Shown here: piece by piece, positions 26,939 through 35,755 of the stretch | Layout: each line of letters opens with the position of its first letter | Numbering within the stretch: position 1 is the stretch's first letter | Assembly (NCBI GenBank): GCA_024280335.1 | Contig: JAJRQI010000023.1 | Span: forward strand, 1 to 55,063 | Direction: 5' to 3' | Length of the DNA: 55,063 nt | Origin: Deltaproteobacteria bacterium | GTDB taxonomy: Bacteria > Desulfobacterota > Desulfuromonadia > Desulfuromonadales > Geopsychrobacteraceae | Translations under genes and position numbers: made by a program | Notes under the pieces: generated by a model | Database searches by the model: none | What the model was told of the DNA's origin: nothing | What the model saw: the letters and a program-made list of their open reading frames with translations, nothing else

Positions 26939-27061
26939 CTCTTGCAAAAGTCCGAAAGTTTAAACGCTCGTCATTCCCGCGCAGGCGGGAATCCAGAAGT
27001 TCTCAGGGACAGCCTGGAAGCAGGATCCCCATTTTCACGGGGATGACGACTTATGCAAGAG
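26939..27061. repeat. MITE-like 123-bp inverted-repeat element
   Basis: CTCTTGCAAAAGTC (26939-26952) and GACTTATGCAAGAG (27048-27061) are near-perfect terminal inverted repeats. Inside are the widespread palindrome ATTCCCGCGCAGGCGGGAAT and a second CCCCATTTTCACGGGG-type hairpin. There is no coding potential. It sits between polA and the DUF3187 gene and probably moved as a non-autonomous element. Confidence 0.75.
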
Positions 27062-27084
27062 CCCCATTTTATGAGGTGCAGGAG

Positions 27085-28104
27085 ATGAGGGTTTTCTTCA
27101 ACAGCGTGCAGATATCTCAAATCTGTCTGGTTTTTGCCCTTCTGGTTTGCTCGGGCAGCTCTGCCGTTTGGGCTGAAGGGCTTGCCCTGCGTCCTTTGCA
27201 GGTAAGCAATCAGGCCCCGTTGGCTTCTCTCGCTGGATTGCCGACGGCAGGCCGCCCGCGTTTGTTGACAGCGGGTGCATACGAAGCCGCTTTCAGTTGG
27301 GATCTGTCCAATAATTTTACCTCCGGCCGGAACGGGCAGGAGCAGCTGTTATTCGACGGTGAGAGCCAGCGACTGGCGCTGCGGTTGGATCGGGGCTTTG
27401 CTGATGGCTGGGAAGCCGGTATCGAAGTGCCGCTGCTTACCCGCCGCAGCGGTTCTCTTGATCGCTTTATCGAGGGCTGGCACGATTTTTTCGGTTTACC
27501 GCAGGGCGGCCGTGAAGAGACGGCCCGCGATCAGCTTGAATATCGTTATCAAAACGGCACCTCAACCCTCGAGCTGCAACAGGAGACGGCCGGGTTGGGC
27601 GATATCCGTCTGTTTCTCAGCCGTCAGCTCAGCATGAGCAAAGATTCAGCGCTGGCAGTGCATGCCAGCCTTAAATTGCCGACCGGGGATGAGTCGAAAT
27701 GGCTGGGCAGTGACAGTTGGGATGCGTCGCTCCAACTCAGCGGCGATCAACGTTGGTCTTCGGCATGGCAGCGGCTGGCGCTGTTCTGGAGTGGTGGCGT
27801 CCTGTTGTCGGACGGTGGGGGGATTCTGTCGGAGCAAAGGCGGAAAGTCGCCGGAACCGCCTCTCTGGGGGCGGCTTGGTCGATGTGGCAGAGTGTCGCA
27901 CTGCAGTTGCAGCTGGACGGGAATACGTCGCTTTTCGATGACAGTGAACTGCGACAGATCGGTGATGCGGCAGTGCAGTTGTCGATAGGGGGTGCTGTGG
28001 CGGTGACCGACAGCACCCGCCTTGAGCTTGCCGTTGTCGAAGATATCGCTGTCGATACGGCGCCCGATGTGAGCTTCCACTTGCGGGTTTCTCAGCGATT
28101 CTGA
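27085..28104 (+). CDS. DUF3187 family exported protein
   Basis: A 339-residue protein with a signal peptide (VFALLVCSGSSAVWAEG) and a beta-rich body ending in SFHLRVSQRF, consistent with an outer-membrane barrel. The NQAPLASLAGLP start of the mature protein and the WEAGIEVPLL stretch are as remembered for DUF3187. Its function is unknown. The reading frame extends upstream through the MITE-like element to 26887; the start is placed at 27085 because only this ATG gives a signal peptide and follows GAGG. Confidence 0.75.
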   Translation: MRVFFNSVQISQICLVFALLVCSGSSAVWAEGLALRPLQVSNQAPLASLAGLPTAGRPRLLTAGAYEAAFSWDLSNNFTSGRNGQEQLLFDGESQRLALRLDRGFADGWEAGIEVPLLTRRSGSLDRFIEGWHDFFGLPQGGREETARDQLEYRYQNGTSTLELQQETAGLGDIRLFLSRQLSMSKDSALAVHASLKLPTGDESKWLGSDSWDASLQLSGDQRWSSAWQRLALFWSGGVLLSDGGGILSEQRRKVAGTASLGAAWSMWQSVALQLQLDGNTSLFDDSELRQIGDAAVQLSIGGAVAVTDSTRLELAVVEDIAVDTAPDVSFHLRVSQRF

Positions 28105-28124
28105 GTTGATAACGCAAAAGAGGC

Positions 28125-28766
28125 CTACATTTTTTTCAGCAATTCCAGCGTCTCGTCCGGTTCCGGCCGTTGCGTGTGATCGGTCGTCAGCGCGATGTTG
28201 TAAATACTTCCGTCCGGGCTGATGATGATCCGCCCCGGCAGCGGCAGACGCCAACTGTCGTCACCATTGAAACGCTCCAGGTCGATGCCGAAGCCTTGGT
28301 AAATTTCGATCAACTCATCCGGCAGCGAGTGGACCACGCCCAGTTGTTCCAGAAATTGATGGCCCGGATCACTGAGCAGCGGGAATGCAAGCTTCAGCTT
28401 GTTGACCAGTTGCGGGGCGTACTTTGTCAGCATCGGTGAGATGGCGATCAGGTTGGCACCGGTCTTTTTGATCTCCGGCAAGATTTCTTGCAGAGCTTCC
28501 AGCTCCGCATTGCAGTACGGTCACCAGACTCCCCGGTAGAGGCTGAGCAGCACCGGTCCCTGTTGCCGGAGTGTCGCTAAATCAACCTGGTCGCCGTTTG
28601 CGTCCGCCAAACTGAAATCCGGACAGCGATCACCGGTTTCGATCACCCGCTGAAGAATGTCTGAATTGCTCAGGTCTGCTGTTGTCTGCTGCATCCTGGC
28701 CCCGATTTCCGGTGGGATTTTTTCTGCGGATGCAGCCTTCATTGCGTTTAATTTGTTCTGCAACAT
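28125..28766 (-). CDS. peroxiredoxin-like selenoprotein (in-frame UGA = Sec)
   Basis: Reading through one TGA (28521-28523) gives a 213-residue thioredoxin-fold protein of the AhpC/TSA peroxiredoxin-like family. Residues before the TGA read LSLYRGVW and after it PYCNAEL; the family normally has YRGVWCPYCNAEL, so UGA replaces exactly the first cysteine of the CPYC redox motif (residue 82). The protein continues uninterrupted for 131 residues with normal family features (AISPMLTKYAPQLVNKL, GVVHSLPDELIEIYQGFGI, LPLPGRIIISPDGSI). A SECIS-like hairpin follows the UGA at the right distance. Sec-insertion genes are outside the window. The alternative is a point mutation that made a pseudogene; conservation on both sides argues against it. 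Confidence 0.82.
28489..28514 (-). promoter_or_regulatory. candidate bacterial SECIS element
   Basis: On the minus strand, 6 nt after the UGA, TGCA-ATGCG-GAGCT-GGA-AGCTC-TGCA forms a two-part stem with a bulge. The apical loop begins with GG and starts 20 nt after the UGA. A G in the first two loop positions and a 16-37 nt distance are the features known for bacterial SECIS elements. SelB binding is inferred. Confidence 0.6.
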
Positions 28767-28960
28767 TGTTGACCTCCGTGGTTGGTTATTGGCAAGTATT
28801 CAGTCTAACAGGACGATTTGTATCTGCAAGCCGGGGGCAGGTTTCGAAGATTTTGGAATTAATGCTGGTTCCGGATGTATCTTTAATCCCCTGCGGCTAT
28901 AATTGTCATTTCATTGATTTCACGACCCTGAGACTTTTGACCGATTGAGAGATGGTACCG

Positions 28961-31498
28961 ATGACTTATGATCGTTTTGAAACCAGTCAGCCGGCTCCCG
29001 GACTGACCGATGTTCCCCCGTTGGGGATGGATGCAACCAGTCTGGCGAGAGCTTTTCGCCACTATTACACCCATAATCTGGGCCGCGACAAATACTGCCG
29101 GATGACCCACTATGCTTATGAAGCGCTGGCGCTGGTGGTGCGCGATCGGCTGATGGAACGCTGGAAGATGACCCGTTACGCCTACACCGACAGCAACTGT
29201 CGCCAGGCGTACTACCTGTCGCTGGAATTTCTGATGGGCCGGGCGCTGGGCAATTCGATCCTCAACCTCGGCCTGGACGATGAGGTGGCCAAGGCGCTGG
29301 CCAAGATCTGTCTCGATTATGAAGAGCTCTCCGAGGCGGAGCAGGATGCCGGTCTCGGCAACGGCGGTCTCGGGCGGTTGGCCGCCTGCTTCCTCGACAG
29401 CTGCGCCACCTTGCAGCTGCCTGTGCAGGGTTACGGCATCCGTTACGAATACGGCATGTTCCGCCAGCGGATCAAGAATGGCTATCAGGTCGAAGAGCCG
29501 GATCACTGGCTGGGCTCGGAGAACCGCTGGGAGATCGAACGCCCCGAATATATCCAACGGGTGAAGTTCGGCGGGCGGAGTGAATTTTACCGTGATCACG
29601 ATGGAACTCTCCGCAGTCGTTGGGTCGATACCCGCGATGTGCTGGCGGTTCCCCACGATGTGCCGATCCCCGGTCATCAGAACGGTACCGTCAACACCCT
29701 GCGCTTGTGGAAGGCGGCGGCGACCGCCGAGTTTGATCTGGGAGAATTCAACTCCGGTGATTATCCCGGTTCGGTGGCGGAGAAGAACCTGGCGGAAAAG
29801 ATCACCATGGTTCTCTATCCCAACGATGCCAGCGAAAACGGTCGCGATCTGCGCCTGCGGCAACAGTATTTCCTTGCTTCGGCCAGTCTGCAGGATATCC
29901 TCGAAAAATGGCTGGAGATCAAGGGCCCTGACCTGAGCACCTTTGCCGAACTGAACTGTTTTCAGCTGAACGATACCCACCCCAGTTGCGCCGTCGCTGA
30001 ACTGATGCGGCTGCTGATCGATGAACAGAAGCTGGGCTGGGATCAGGCCTGGAAAATGACCAGCGGGATGATGGCTTATACCAACCACACCTTGCTTCCC
30101 GAAGCGTTGGAGAAATGGTCGGTGCGGATGTTTGAGCAACTGCTGCCGCGCCTGCTGGAGATCATCTACGAAATCAACGCGCGCTTCCTGAAGCAGGTGG
30201 CTGAACGCTGGCCGGGGGAGACTGACCGGTTGCGGCGGATGTCGATCATCGAGGAAGGCCCTGTGCCGCAGGTGCGGATGGCCTATCTGGCGATCGTCGG
30301 CAGCTTTTCCGTCAATGGCGTTGCCGAACTGCATTCGCAACTGCTGCAGGAGGGGCTGTTCCGTGATTTCTACGAAATGTGGCCGGAGAAGTTCAATAAC
30401 AAAACCAACGGAGTAACCCAACGGCGCTGGCTGGCCTGGTGTAACCCTGAACTGAGCAATCTGCTGAATGTGACGATCGGCAGCGAGTGGGTCACCGACC
30501 TGAAACAATTGGAAAAGCTCAAGCCGCTGGTGGACGACAGGGGTTTCCAGAAAAAGTGGCAGCAGGTCAAATACAATAATAAGCAGCGCTTGGCCGAGCT
30601 GGTCAGGAAGGATTGCGGTGTCGATTTTAACCCGAATGCCATGTTCGACGTGCAGGTCAAGCGGATTCACGAGTACAAACGGCAGCTGCTCAATATCCTG
30701 CACGTGATCCATCTCTATGATCGGATCAAGTGTGGCGATACGGCTGACTGGACGCCGCGCTGTGTGCTGATCGGCGGTAAGGCGGCGCCCGGCTATGCCA
30801 TGGCCAAGGCGATCATCAAGTTGGTCAACAATGTTGCTGCCATGGTCAATGAAGATCCGGCGGTCGGCGAGCTGCTCAAAGTCGCTTTTTTCCCGAACTA
30901 CCGGGTTTCGGCGATGGAGGTGATTTGTCCCGGCACGGATCTGTCAGAACAAATTTCCACTGCGGGCAAGGAAGCCTCAGGTACCGGTAATATGAAGTTC
31001 ATGATGAACGGCGCACTGACCATCGGCACCCTGGACGGGGCCAATATAGAGATCCGTGAAGAGGTCGGCGAAGAAAATTTCTTCCTGTTCGGGTTGACCG
31101 CGAGCGAGGTGGAGGAGCGACGGCACGATTACAACCCTGCTGCGCTGATTGCGGCGGAGCAGAACCTCTCGCGGGTGATGCATCTGCTCTGCAGCGGCCA
31201 TTTCAACCAGTGCGAGCCGGGAATCTTCGAGCCGATTATTCAGGCAATTTACAGCCCGCACGACCCCTGGCTGGTGGCGGCCGATTTTTCCAGCTATGTC
31301 GACAGTCAGGCACAGGCGGCAAGGGCTTATCAGGATCAGCAGCAGTGGACGCGAATGAGTATCCTCAATACCGCTTGCAGCGGTAAGTTTTCAACCGACA
31401 GAACCATGCAGGACTACAATGAGCAGATCTGGAAACTGCCGAGGGTGCCGGCACAAGTGTTGGAAGAGGCAATCAAGCCGATCTCGGTAGGGGATTGA
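28961..31498 (+). CDS. glgP: glycogen/starch/alpha-glucan phosphorylase
   Basis: An 845-residue enzyme that releases glucose-1-phosphate from alpha-1,4-glucans. The PLP-binding lysine lies in the signature EASGTGNMKFMMNGALTIGT (Lys of GNMKF, about residue 680), and the nucleotide/phosphate region GNGGLGRLAACFLDS is near residue 135. The length is typical of the E. coli MalP/GlgP class. The start used is the ATG at 28961 with GAGAGATGG upstream; another ATG three codons earlier (28952) gives three more residues. No other glycogen gene is beside it. Confidence 0.95.
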   Translation: MTYDRFETSQPAPGLTDVPPLGMDATSLARAFRHYYTHNLGRDKYCRMTHYAYEALALVVRDRLMERWKMTRYAYTDSNCRQAYYLSLEFLMGRALGNSILNLGLDDEVAKALAKICLDYEELSEAEQDAGLGNGGLGRLAACFLDSCATLQLPVQGYGIRYEYGMFRQRIKNGYQVEEPDHWLGSENRWEIERPEYIQRVKFGGRSEFYRDHDGTLRSRWVDTRDVLAVPHDVPIPGHQNGTVNTLRLWKAAATAEFDLGEFNSGDYPGSVAEKNLAEKITMVLYPNDASENGRDLRLRQQYFLASASLQDILEKWLEIKGPDLSTFAELNCFQLNDTHPSCAVAELMRLLIDEQKLGWDQAWKMTSGMMAYTNHTLLPEALEKWSVRMFEQLLPRLLEIIYEINARFLKQVAERWPGETDRLRRMSIIEEGPVPQVRMAYLAIVGSFSVNGVAELHSQLLQEGLFRDFYEMWPEKFNNKTNGVTQRRWLAWCNPELSNLLNVTIGSEWVTDLKQLEKLKPLVDDRGFQKKWQQVKYNNKQRLAELVRKDCGVDFNPNAMFDVQVKRIHEYKRQLLNILHVIHLYDRIKCGDTADWTPRCVLIGGKAAPGYAMAKAIIKLVNNVAAMVNEDPAVGELLKVAFFPNYRVSAMEVICPGTDLSEQISTAGKEASGTGNMKFMMNGALTIGTLDGANIEIREEVGEENFFLFGLTASEVEERRHDYNPAALIAAEQNLSRVMHLLCSGHFNQCEPGIFEPIIQAIYSPHDPWLVAADFSSYVDSQAQAARAYQDQQQWTRMSILNTACSGKFSTDRTMQDYNEQIWKLPRVPAQVLEEAIKPISVGD

Positions 31499-31573
31499 AT
31501 CAGAGGCTCTGTATGAAGGGCTGGCCGCAGCGGTTAATCAGCCGGACCTGCTCGATCCAGTCGTTTTCCCGAG

Positions 31574-32731
31574 TTACTGGCTGGCGGGCTTTGATGAGGT
31601 GACGTCGACGCTGAATTCTGAAAGGCTTTGCGGCAGATCACGGAAGACGATGACAAAGGAGATGGTTTGACCCTGGTTGATATTCATGTTGCTGAGAGAT
31701 TTTCCGAACTGGTTGCCCATCAATTCTTCGATTTTGCTGAAGGGGAGCGACTGCAGTTCCGGGTCACTGATCGGGTTGCCGCAGAAGATGGTTTTTTGCA
31801 GCAACGATTTGCCGTTCTGATCAAAGATGACCCCTTTCACCTGGATCGATGCCCGGGTGTCCTTGAACTTGTTGATCGCTTCGCCGCGGATAATGAACAG
31901 CTCGCCCGCATCCTGATTGTTGATGAACTTCCCCTGCAGGTTTTCCAGTACGATCTGTCCTGAATCGTTCTGGTGCTCGGCCTGCTGGCCAAGCACCTGT
32001 TGAAACAGCTGTTCCAACTGCTCCGGGCCGTTCATGTAAAGCATTACGCCGCCGATAATCAGAATGCCGAGGATCAGCAGCAGCAGGATGCGGATGATGC
32101 TGGCGAACAGGCCGCCCTTCGGTTTTTCTGCCGCCGCCGCCGCCGGTATGACCGGTTCTGCCGGCTCCTCTTCAGCCGGGGTGAAGGCGCTGGCAATCTC
32201 ATCGTCAGAGGCCGGTATTTCGCCCACAGGTGCTGCCGCCGGACTCTTTTCGGCCAGCGTAAAATTATCAGCTTCTTCACTGACCGATTCTTCCTGCACC
32301 TCGCCGAAACTGAAGGTCTCTTCATCGGCGGCCGGCAGGGGCTCATCTGCCGCGGTCGAGGGAGCCTCCTGTCCAGCGGCATCGTTGCTGAAGGTGAAGG
32401 ACTCTTCCTCCGGGGCGATATCCTGCTCGCGGAAGCGGTTGTAGTCGAAAACCGTATCGTCCGAGACTTCTGGCGCCAGGTTGTCAGCCGCCGGTTCGTC
32501 ACTGTCGGCCCGGCCGAAGGTTTCCACCGTTTCTGTGGTCTCAGCTCGGGGGGCTTCCGGTTCGAATCGGGGCGGCTCGCTGCTCGGCGCCGTCGGCAAC
32601 TCTTCCATCTGCGGTTTCTCTGCCCAGAAGATGTGCTTGCAACGTGCACAGCGAACCTTTGCGCCGCGATCGGGAATCCGGTCAGGGTTGACGCGGAACT
32701 TGGTTGTACACTCGGGGCAGACGATGACCAT
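31574..32731 (-). CDS. zinc-ribbon (MJ0042-type) protein with DUF3426-like C-terminus
   Basis: A 385-residue protein. The N-terminal zinc ribbon has two CXXC pairs (CPECTTKFRV and CARCKHIFWAE), as in MJ0042 domains. An acidic, low-complexity linker of about 165 residues follows, then one transmembrane helix (about 213-235, IIRILLLLILGILIIGGVML) and a C-terminal domain (about 255-380) resembling DUF3426. The cytoplasmic finger and external domain suggest a membrane sensor or scaffold; the role is unknown. It is transcribed after hpt with a 63-nt gap. Confidence 0.8.
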   Translation of the reverse strand: MVIVCPECTTKFRVNPDRIPDRGAKVRCARCKHIFWAEKPQMEELPTAPSSEPPRFEPEAPRAETTETVETFGRADSDEPAADNLAPEVSDDTVFDYNRFREQDIAPEEESFTFSNDAAGQEAPSTAADEPLPAADEETFSFGEVQEESVSEEADNFTLAEKSPAAAPVGEIPASDDEIASAFTPAEEEPAEPVIPAAAAAEKPKGGLFASIIRILLLLILGILIIGGVMLYMNGPEQLEQLFQQVLGQQAEHQNDSGQIVLENLQGKFINNQDAGELFIIRGEAINKFKDTRASIQVKGVIFDQNGKSLLQKTIFCGNPISDPELQSLPFSKIEELMGNQFGKSLSNMNINQGQTISFVIVFRDLPQSLSEFSVDVTSSKPASQ

Positions 32732-32794
32732 CAGTTTCTCTCCTTTGCGAGGCGGCTTTTGAACCTTCAGTGATGTGGCCGATACGACAGCTGT

Positions 32795-33322
32795 TCAGGC
32801 CTCTTCAACCAGATAGATGTCGGGCAGGTTGCGATAGCGTTCATCATGATCCAGGCCGTAGCCGATGATGAAACCGTCTTCCATCCTGATGCCGATGTAA
32901 TCCGCTTCGATGGCGACTTCCCTGCGTGCCCGTTTGTCGATCAGGGTGCAGATTTTCAACGAGCGCGGTTGTTGCAGCAGTAATTTATTATAGAGGCATT
33001 CCAGAGTATAGCCGCTATCAACAATGTCTTCGATAATAATAACATCACGGTTCCTGATCGGCATTTCCAGCTCTTTACGGAACTCGATGATCCCCGAGGT
33101 CTGGGTGCCGGAACCGTAACTGGCCAGTCGAACAAAATCGACCACACTCGGTGACTCTATCTCACGAATCAGATCGGCGATAAACAGGAACGAGCCTTTC
33201 AGGACTCCCACCAGCATGATTTCCTGGTCACCATAATCCCGGCTGATTTCCCGGCCGAGACGTTTGACTTCTGCAGCTATTTTCTCCCTGGAAAACAGGA
33301 TTCTGCGGTTTTGTTCCGCCAT
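32795..33322 (-). CDS. hpt: hypoxanthine phosphoribosyltransferase
   Basis: This 175-residue purine salvage enzyme converts hypoxanthine (and often guanine) with PRPP to IMP. The PRPP-binding motif is VIIIEDIVDSGYTL near residue 95, the pyrophosphate loop region is VGVLKGSFLF near residue 42, and the flexible loop LASYGSGT is present. The ATG at 33322 is 12 nt after AAGGAG; an upstream in-frame TTG (33349) precedes that site and is not favoured. It is divergent from the DUF1573 gene. Confidence 0.94.
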   Translation of the reverse strand: MAEQNRRILFSREKIAAEVKRLGREISRDYGDQEIMLVGVLKGSFLFIADLIREIESPSVVDFVRLASYGSGTQTSGIIEFRKELEMPIRNRDVIIIEDIVDSGYTLECLYNKLLLQQPRSLKICTLIDKRARREVAIEADYIGIRMEDGFIIGYGLDHDERYRNLPDIYLVEEA

Positions 33323-33421
33323 AAGTCTATCTTGCTCCTTATTACGCAAATTAAACGAAACCTATAGCAGGAAGACCGCAATACTGTCAATTGCAACTGG
33401 ACTGTTTTGCAAAAGGGTTTG

Positions 33422-33430
33422 TGCTATAAT
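33422..33430 (+). promoter_or_regulatory. extended -10 element upstream of the DUF1573/bc-complex genes
   Basis: TGCTATAAT (TG-n-TATAAT) is a consensus extended -10 box about 44 nt ahead of the ATG at 33474. No good -35 is seen. Confidence 0.45.
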
Positions 33431-33473
33431 TCAAAGCCGTTAGAATGTTAACCACATCAGGGAGAAATCGTGT

Positions 33474-34154
33474 ATGAAGATTTTGTTGGTTCTATTGTTG
33501 TTTCTTTTTACTGGTGTCGGCTCAGGGTTCGCTGCTCCGCAGCTGGTTGCTGAACAGCTGAGTTACAATTTTGGCGAGGTCCTGCAGGGCGGGAAGGTCG
33601 ATTACACGTTCCGTTTCCGTAATGCCGGAGATGAAGTTCTGGAGATCAGCAATGTTCGCAGCTCCTGCGGTTGTACCGCTGTGCTGCTTTCAGCCCGCAG
33701 AATTGCGCCGGGCGATATCGGTGAACTGCAGGCCACCTTCGACTCGACCCGCTTTCATGGGGCGGTCAGCAAGGTGATCTCTGTAGACTCGAACGATCCG
33801 CAACATCCCCAGGTGAATTTCAGTCTGTTCGGCAACGTAAAAGTGGAATTGGTCCTGAACCCGGATCGGGTTCGCTGGGGAAAAGTCAACCGCAATGAGT
33901 TGCTTGAGGCGCAGGTGATCATCAGAAACCTGAGCCCGAAGCCGATCAATCTGCAACCTCCCGAAACAACAAATCCGGAGGTGAGTGCTGAATTGAGTGC
34001 CCTGCAGATCTTGCCGGGAGAACAGGTTGAGTTGCGACTGTCGGCTAAGCTACCGGACAATAAACCCCGCCTCGGCGGTTATGTTCTGATCGGCACCGAC
34101 TATGCCGGCCATCCGCAATTAAGGGTGTCGGTTTCGGCGCGCCTGTCTAAATAA
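33474..34154 (+). CDS. DUF1573 domain exported protein
   Basis: A 226-residue protein with a signal peptide (LLLFLFTGVGSGFAAP). The DUF1573 signature is clear near residue 30: YNFGEVLQGGKVDYTFRFRNAGD, then SSCGCTAV and PGDIGELQATFDS (each quoted in part). Such immunoglobulin-like domains are extracytoplasmic; the Cys pair CGC may form a disulfide or bind metal. It lies 54 nt upstream of the Rieske gene in the same direction and may help build or link the bc complex; this is a context inference. Confidence 0.85.
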   Translation: MKILLVLLLFLFTGVGSGFAAPQLVAEQLSYNFGEVLQGGKVDYTFRFRNAGDEVLEISNVRSSCGCTAVLLSARRIAPGDIGELQATFDSTRFHGAVSKVISVDSNDPQHPQVNFSLFGNVKVELVLNPDRVRWGKVNRNELLEAQVIIRNLSPKPINLQPPETTNPEVSAELSALQILPGEQVELRLSAKLPDNKPRLGGYVLIGTDYAGHPQLRVSVSARLSK

Positions 34155-34208
34155 CCTGGGGCAGCCACATCCTATTAATGTAATTTTCAATGTTTTCAAG
34201 GAGCGGCC

Positions 34209-34643
34209 ATGAGTGATCCTTCTGCACAATCGACGGAACGCAGAACCTTCCTCGGAGTTCTTCTGGGCGGCATCGGCGCAGTGATTGCCGGCGCTTTCAG
34301 CTGGCCGTTGTTTCGCTATCTGTCGCCGATCGACAAAGGCGGAGAGCAGCAGCAGGTCCGTGTTCCGCGTCGACAGGTTGCTGTGGGCGGGACGCATTTC
34401 TTTTCTTATCAGGGGCGTCCGGCGGTTCTGTTGCAGCCGAAGGCAGGAGAGTTTGTCGCCTTGAGCGCGGTTTGCACCCATCTTGGTTGTATCGTCAAGT
34501 GGGTTGAAGAGTCGCAGGAGTTTCTTTGCCCTTGCCATGGTGGCCGTTTTTCGACCGCAGGGCAGGTGTTGGGGGGGCCGCCTCCGTCACCACTGGCAAC
34601 CTATGTAGTCTCTGTTGATGGAGATGAAATTCTTATCGGCTGA
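34209..34643 (+). CDS. Rieske iron-sulfur subunit of a cytochrome bc complex
   Basis: A 144-residue membrane-anchored Rieske protein. A twin-arginine-type signal/anchor (ERRTFLGVLLGGIG) with one hydrophobic helix (about 16-35) opens it. The 2Fe-2S ligands are in CTHLGC and CPCHGG, giving two cysteines and two histidines, plus two disulfide-forming cysteines. It is followed by cytochrome b after 11 nt. In the bc mechanism it takes the first electron from menaquinol at the outer membrane face. AAGGAG precedes the ATG. Confidence 0.93.
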   Translation: MSDPSAQSTERRTFLGVLLGGIGAVIAGAFSWPLFRYLSPIDKGGEQQQVRVPRRQVAVGGTHFFSYQGRPAVLLQPKAGEFVALSAVCTHLGCIVKWVEESQEFLCPCHGGRFSTAGQVLGGPPPSPLATYVVSVDGDEILIG

Positions 34644-34654
34644 GGAGGCTGGCA

Positions 34655-35755
34655 ATGAAGCTACAGAAAGAGGCTATGAACTGGCTGGACAGTCGTCTCG
34701 GGATACGCGAGTTGTTGCACAGCAATCTCACCGGATACCTGCTGCCGCGCAACGTAAATGTCTGGTATACCCTCGGCTCAGTGCTGCTGGCACTGTTCGG
34801 TTTACAGTTTCTGACCGGTATTTTGCTGCTGATTTATTATGTGCCGGATACTGAAAAAGCCTTTGCCAGTGTCACTGCGATTATGAATCAGGTGCCATAT
34901 GGCTGGTTGATCCGCTACCTGCATGTGGTCGGTTCCAACCTGATTATGGTTTTTATCCTGCTGCACATGTTCTCGGTGCTGTTCATGGGCAGCTATAAAC
35001 GGCCACGTGAACTGACCTGGCTGTCTGGGTTCGGTCTCTTTAATATGGGTCTGATTTTTTGTCTGACAGGTTATCTGCTCCCTTGGAGCCAGCTCTCTTT
35101 CTGGGCGACCACGGTGGCCACCGATGCTGCCGGAGCAATCCCTGTGGTCGGCGACACGCTGCTGGAATACCTGCGCGGGGGGGCTTCGGTCGGCGATGCA
35201 ACACTTGGGCGCTTTTTTGCTCTGCATGTCATGGGGCTGCCGATGGCTTTTCTCGGTCTAGTCGGTTTCCACCTGTTCTGTGTGCGTCGCGCCGGGATTT
35301 CCAGTGCACCATTCGGTGAAGATTATCGGCCGACCGAGTTGAGCAACAGTTTTCACCATCAGAAACACCCCGGCGGCGTTCCTTTTCACCCGAACTACAC
35401 CATTAAAGACCTGGCGATGATCTTTTTTGCGCTGGCCCTGCTGGTGGCAATAACCTTTTATGCTCCCTGGTTGTTTATTCCGTTAGATGCGTTGACCCCG
35501 GCGGATCCTTTCTCCACTCCCGCTCATATAAAGCCGGAATGGTATTTTCTCTGGGCGTATCAGTCGTTGAAAATCTTCCCCAGCGCATTATTGGGCCTGG
35601 CGGCACAAGGAGCGGCGATGGGCTTTCTGGCGATGCTCCCATTTCTGGATCGCGGTCCTGAGCGGCGACCGGGGAAGCGGCCGATCTTTGTCACTCTCTA
35701 TCTGTTGGGCATTTTACTGACGGTTGGTTTGTCTATCTGGGGGCATTATTCATGA
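34655..35755 (+). CDS. cytochrome b subunit of a cytochrome bc complex (b6/subunit IV fusion)
   Basis: A 366-residue integral membrane protein. The N-terminal part (about 1-215) resembles cytochrome b6, with four haem-ligand histidine positions in helices 2 and 4 (RYLHVVGSNL...HMFSV and ALHVMGL...FHLFCV). The C-terminal part resembles subunit IV, with the Qo motif PEWYF (KPEWYFLWAY) near residue 295. The single-chain form is common in deltaproteobacteria. It overlaps the pentahaem gene by 4 nt and has GAGGAGG upstream, so the three subunits are one operon. Confidence 0.93.
   Translation: MKLQKEAMNWLDSRLGIRELLHSNLTGYLLPRNVNVWYTLGSVLLALFGLQFLTGILLLIYYVPDTEKAFASVTAIMNQVPYGWLIRYLHVVGSNLIMVFILLHMFSVLFMGSYKRPRELTWLSGFGLFNMGLIFCLTGYLLPWSQLSFWATTVATDAAGAIPVVGDTLLEYLRGGASVGDATLGRFFALHVMGLPMAFLGLVGFHLFCVRRAGISSAPFGEDYRPTELSNSFHHQKHPGGVPFHPNYTIKDLAMIFFALALLVAITFYAPWLFIPLDALTPADPFSTPAHIKPEWYFLWAYQSLKIFPSALLGLAAQGAAMGFLAMLPFLDRGPERRPGKRPIFVTLYLLGILLTVGLSIWGHYS

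Noticed and set aside
28521-28523. the TGA as an inactivating stop (pseudogene)
   Set aside because: It falls exactly on the redox cysteine, the rest of the protein is intact, and a SECIS-like hairpin follows; decoding as selenocysteine explains more.
28883-30712. 609-codon minus-strand frame opposite glgP
   Set aside because: Antisense shadow of a clear glycogen phosphorylase; no motif, signal or ribosome-binding site.
31499-31640. short protein-like stretch (ENDWIEQVRLINRCGQPF) on the minus strand after the zinc-ribbon gene
   Set aside because: Open for under 45 codons with no start codon or ribosome-binding site; it may be a gene remnant but cannot be supported.
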